Below, one piece after another: positions 63,336 to 64,000 of a stretch of DNA of 64,000 nucleotides. A model generated the notes under the pieces. The model was not told the origin of the DNA and made no database searches. It was given only the letters and a program-made list of their open reading frames with translations. The stretch spans positions 39,683 through 103,682 of the forward strand of contig NZ_QVMV01000030.1 in NCBI RefSeq assembly GCF_003417465.1. Reading direction: 5' to 3'. Source of the DNA: Wenzhouxiangella sp. 15190 (GTDB lineage: Bacteria > Pseudomonadota > Gammaproteobacteria > Xanthomonadales > Wenzhouxiangellaceae). Numbering within the stretch: the first letter of the stretch is position 1; every line of letters starts with the position of its first letter. A program made the position numbers and the translations under genes.

Positions 63336-63917
63336 ATGGCTTTTGAGCTTCCCGACCTGCCCTACTCGATGGACGCGCTGGCGCCGAACATTTCGGCCGA
63401 GACGCTGGAATATCACTACGGCAAACACCACCAGACTTACGTCAACACGCTCAACGACATGATCGACGGCACCGAGTTCGCCGACATGCAGCTCGAGGAC
63501 ATCGTTCGCAAGTCCTCCGGTCCCATGTTCAACAACGCCGGCCAGATCTGGAACCACAACCTGTACTGGCGTTGCATGACGCCCAACGGCGGCAAGGAAC
63601 CCGAGGGCAAGCTGGGCGAACTGATCCAGCGCGATTTCGGCGATTACAATCGCTTCGTCGATCAATTCACCCAGGCCTGCGTCAAGCGCTTCGGATCCGG
63701 CTGGGGCTGGCTGGTACAGACTCCGGACGGCAAGCTGGAGATCACGTCCACGCCGAACGCGGAAAACCCGCTGCTGACCGACAACACCGCCCTGCTGGGT
63801 TGTGACGTGTGGGAGCATGCCTACTACATCGATTACCGCAACGCGCGGCCCAAGTACGTCGAAGCCTTCCTGGAGATCGTCGACTGGGACTTCGTCGCTT
63901 CGCGTCTGCGCAACTGA
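63336..63917 (+). CDS. sodB: Superoxide dismutase, iron type
   Basis: SodB converts superoxide to hydrogen peroxide and oxygen. The 193-residue protein has metal-binding His in YHYGKHHQTYVN, His in NNAGQIWNHNLYW, and Asp and His in CDVWEHAYYIDY. The Gln in NNAGQIWNH is at the FeSOD position, so iron is the likely metal. The ATG at 63336 follows GGAGG (63323-63327). The upstream promoter region adjoins the 261-bp MITE. Confidence 0.96.
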   Translation: MAFELPDLPYSMDALAPNISAETLEYHYGKHHQTYVNTLNDMIDGTEFADMQLEDIVRKSSGPMFNNAGQIWNHNLYWRCMTPNGGKEPEGKLGELIQRDFGDYNRFVDQFTQACVKRFGSGWGWLVQTPDGKLEITSTPNAENPLLTDNTALLGCDVWEHAYYIDYRNARPKYVEAFLEIVDWDFVASRLRN

Positions 63918-63922
63918 CCATT

Positions 63923-64000
63923 AAGGAGCCTCTGAATAACTCTGCGCGGAGCGCGTTTCAGTCGGAAATGCCGCAGATCGTGTGGTGCGACCCGAGTGAC
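63923..64000. other. Possible element end after sodB
   Basis: AAGGAGCCTCTGAATAAC here resembles the block at 46347-46364. What follows (TCTGCGCGGAGCGCG onward) has a CGCGGAGCGCG palindrome, and the window ends before any gene can be seen. No open frame is supported. Confidence 0.4.

Overview
The window looks like chromosomal core sequence from a high-GC gammaproteobacterium. The support is gene order: glmM-folP-(insert)-ftsH-rlmE-yhbY, surE-pcm-yqaA-nlpD, petABC-sspAB, apbC/metG, rnf genes ending in nth, and ssrA close to smpB. A Wenzhouxiangella-like or other Chromatiales/Xanthomonadales-related lineage is my guess, not something the sequence proves. No prophage, integrase, recognisable transposase gene, CRISPR array, rRNA or tRNA was found.

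Layout. 0-5 kb: rnfH-ratA divergent from smpB, a MASE2-type diguanylate cyclase, a secreted serine hydrolase and tmRNA. 4.8-16 kb: a cation/proton antiporter, rlmKL, an RND efflux pair, an arsenic operon (arsR, ACR3 pump, thioredoxin-type arsC), a PagL-like protein and zapG. 16-28.8 kb: a GNAT-nitrilase fusion, an amidohydrolase, an LpxH-like phosphatase, xseA, a YigZ protein, a Baeyer-Villiger-type monooxygenase, a 2OG-Fe(II) dioxygenase, glmM, folP and an HTH-MGMT repair protein. 28.9-43.4 kb: ftsH, rlmE, yhbY, nlpD-yqaA-pcm-surE, a Smr protein, sspAB, the cytochrome bc1 operon, a DegS-like protease, dcd and apbC. 43.5-59.4 kb: metG, then rnfA, rnfB-C-D and rnfG-E-nth, split by two gene blocks: a PQQ-type sugar dehydrogenase/PH/DUF2189/cupin block and a block of two secreted proteins on the opposite strand. 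59.5-64 kb: an HvfABC-type RiPP cluster, a TraB/GumN protein, rnt, a palindromic MITE-like element and sodB.

Functional themes. Ribosome rescue and tag-directed proteolysis are well represented: smpB and ssrA within 4 kb, plus sspB with its ClpX-binding tail and ftsH. Respiratory membrane complexes (bc1, Rnf) and metal or metalloid handling (ars operon, HvfABC, SOD) are the other main groups.

The two most unusual signals are as follows. (1) A compact three-gene cluster encodes a secreted peptide with six EG(K/S)C motifs, followed by a DUF692 (MNIO) modifying enzyme and a DUF2063 partner. (2) Many intergenic spaces hold degenerate short-period tandem repeats of several unrelated sequence families (periods 7, 9 or 10), often arranged as inverted pairs 10-90 bp apart. 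They sit exactly at gene junctions, including inside the rnf operon, and some supply the stop codons of neighbouring genes. Two MITE-like palindromic elements with 23- and 30-bp terminal inverted repeats are also present.
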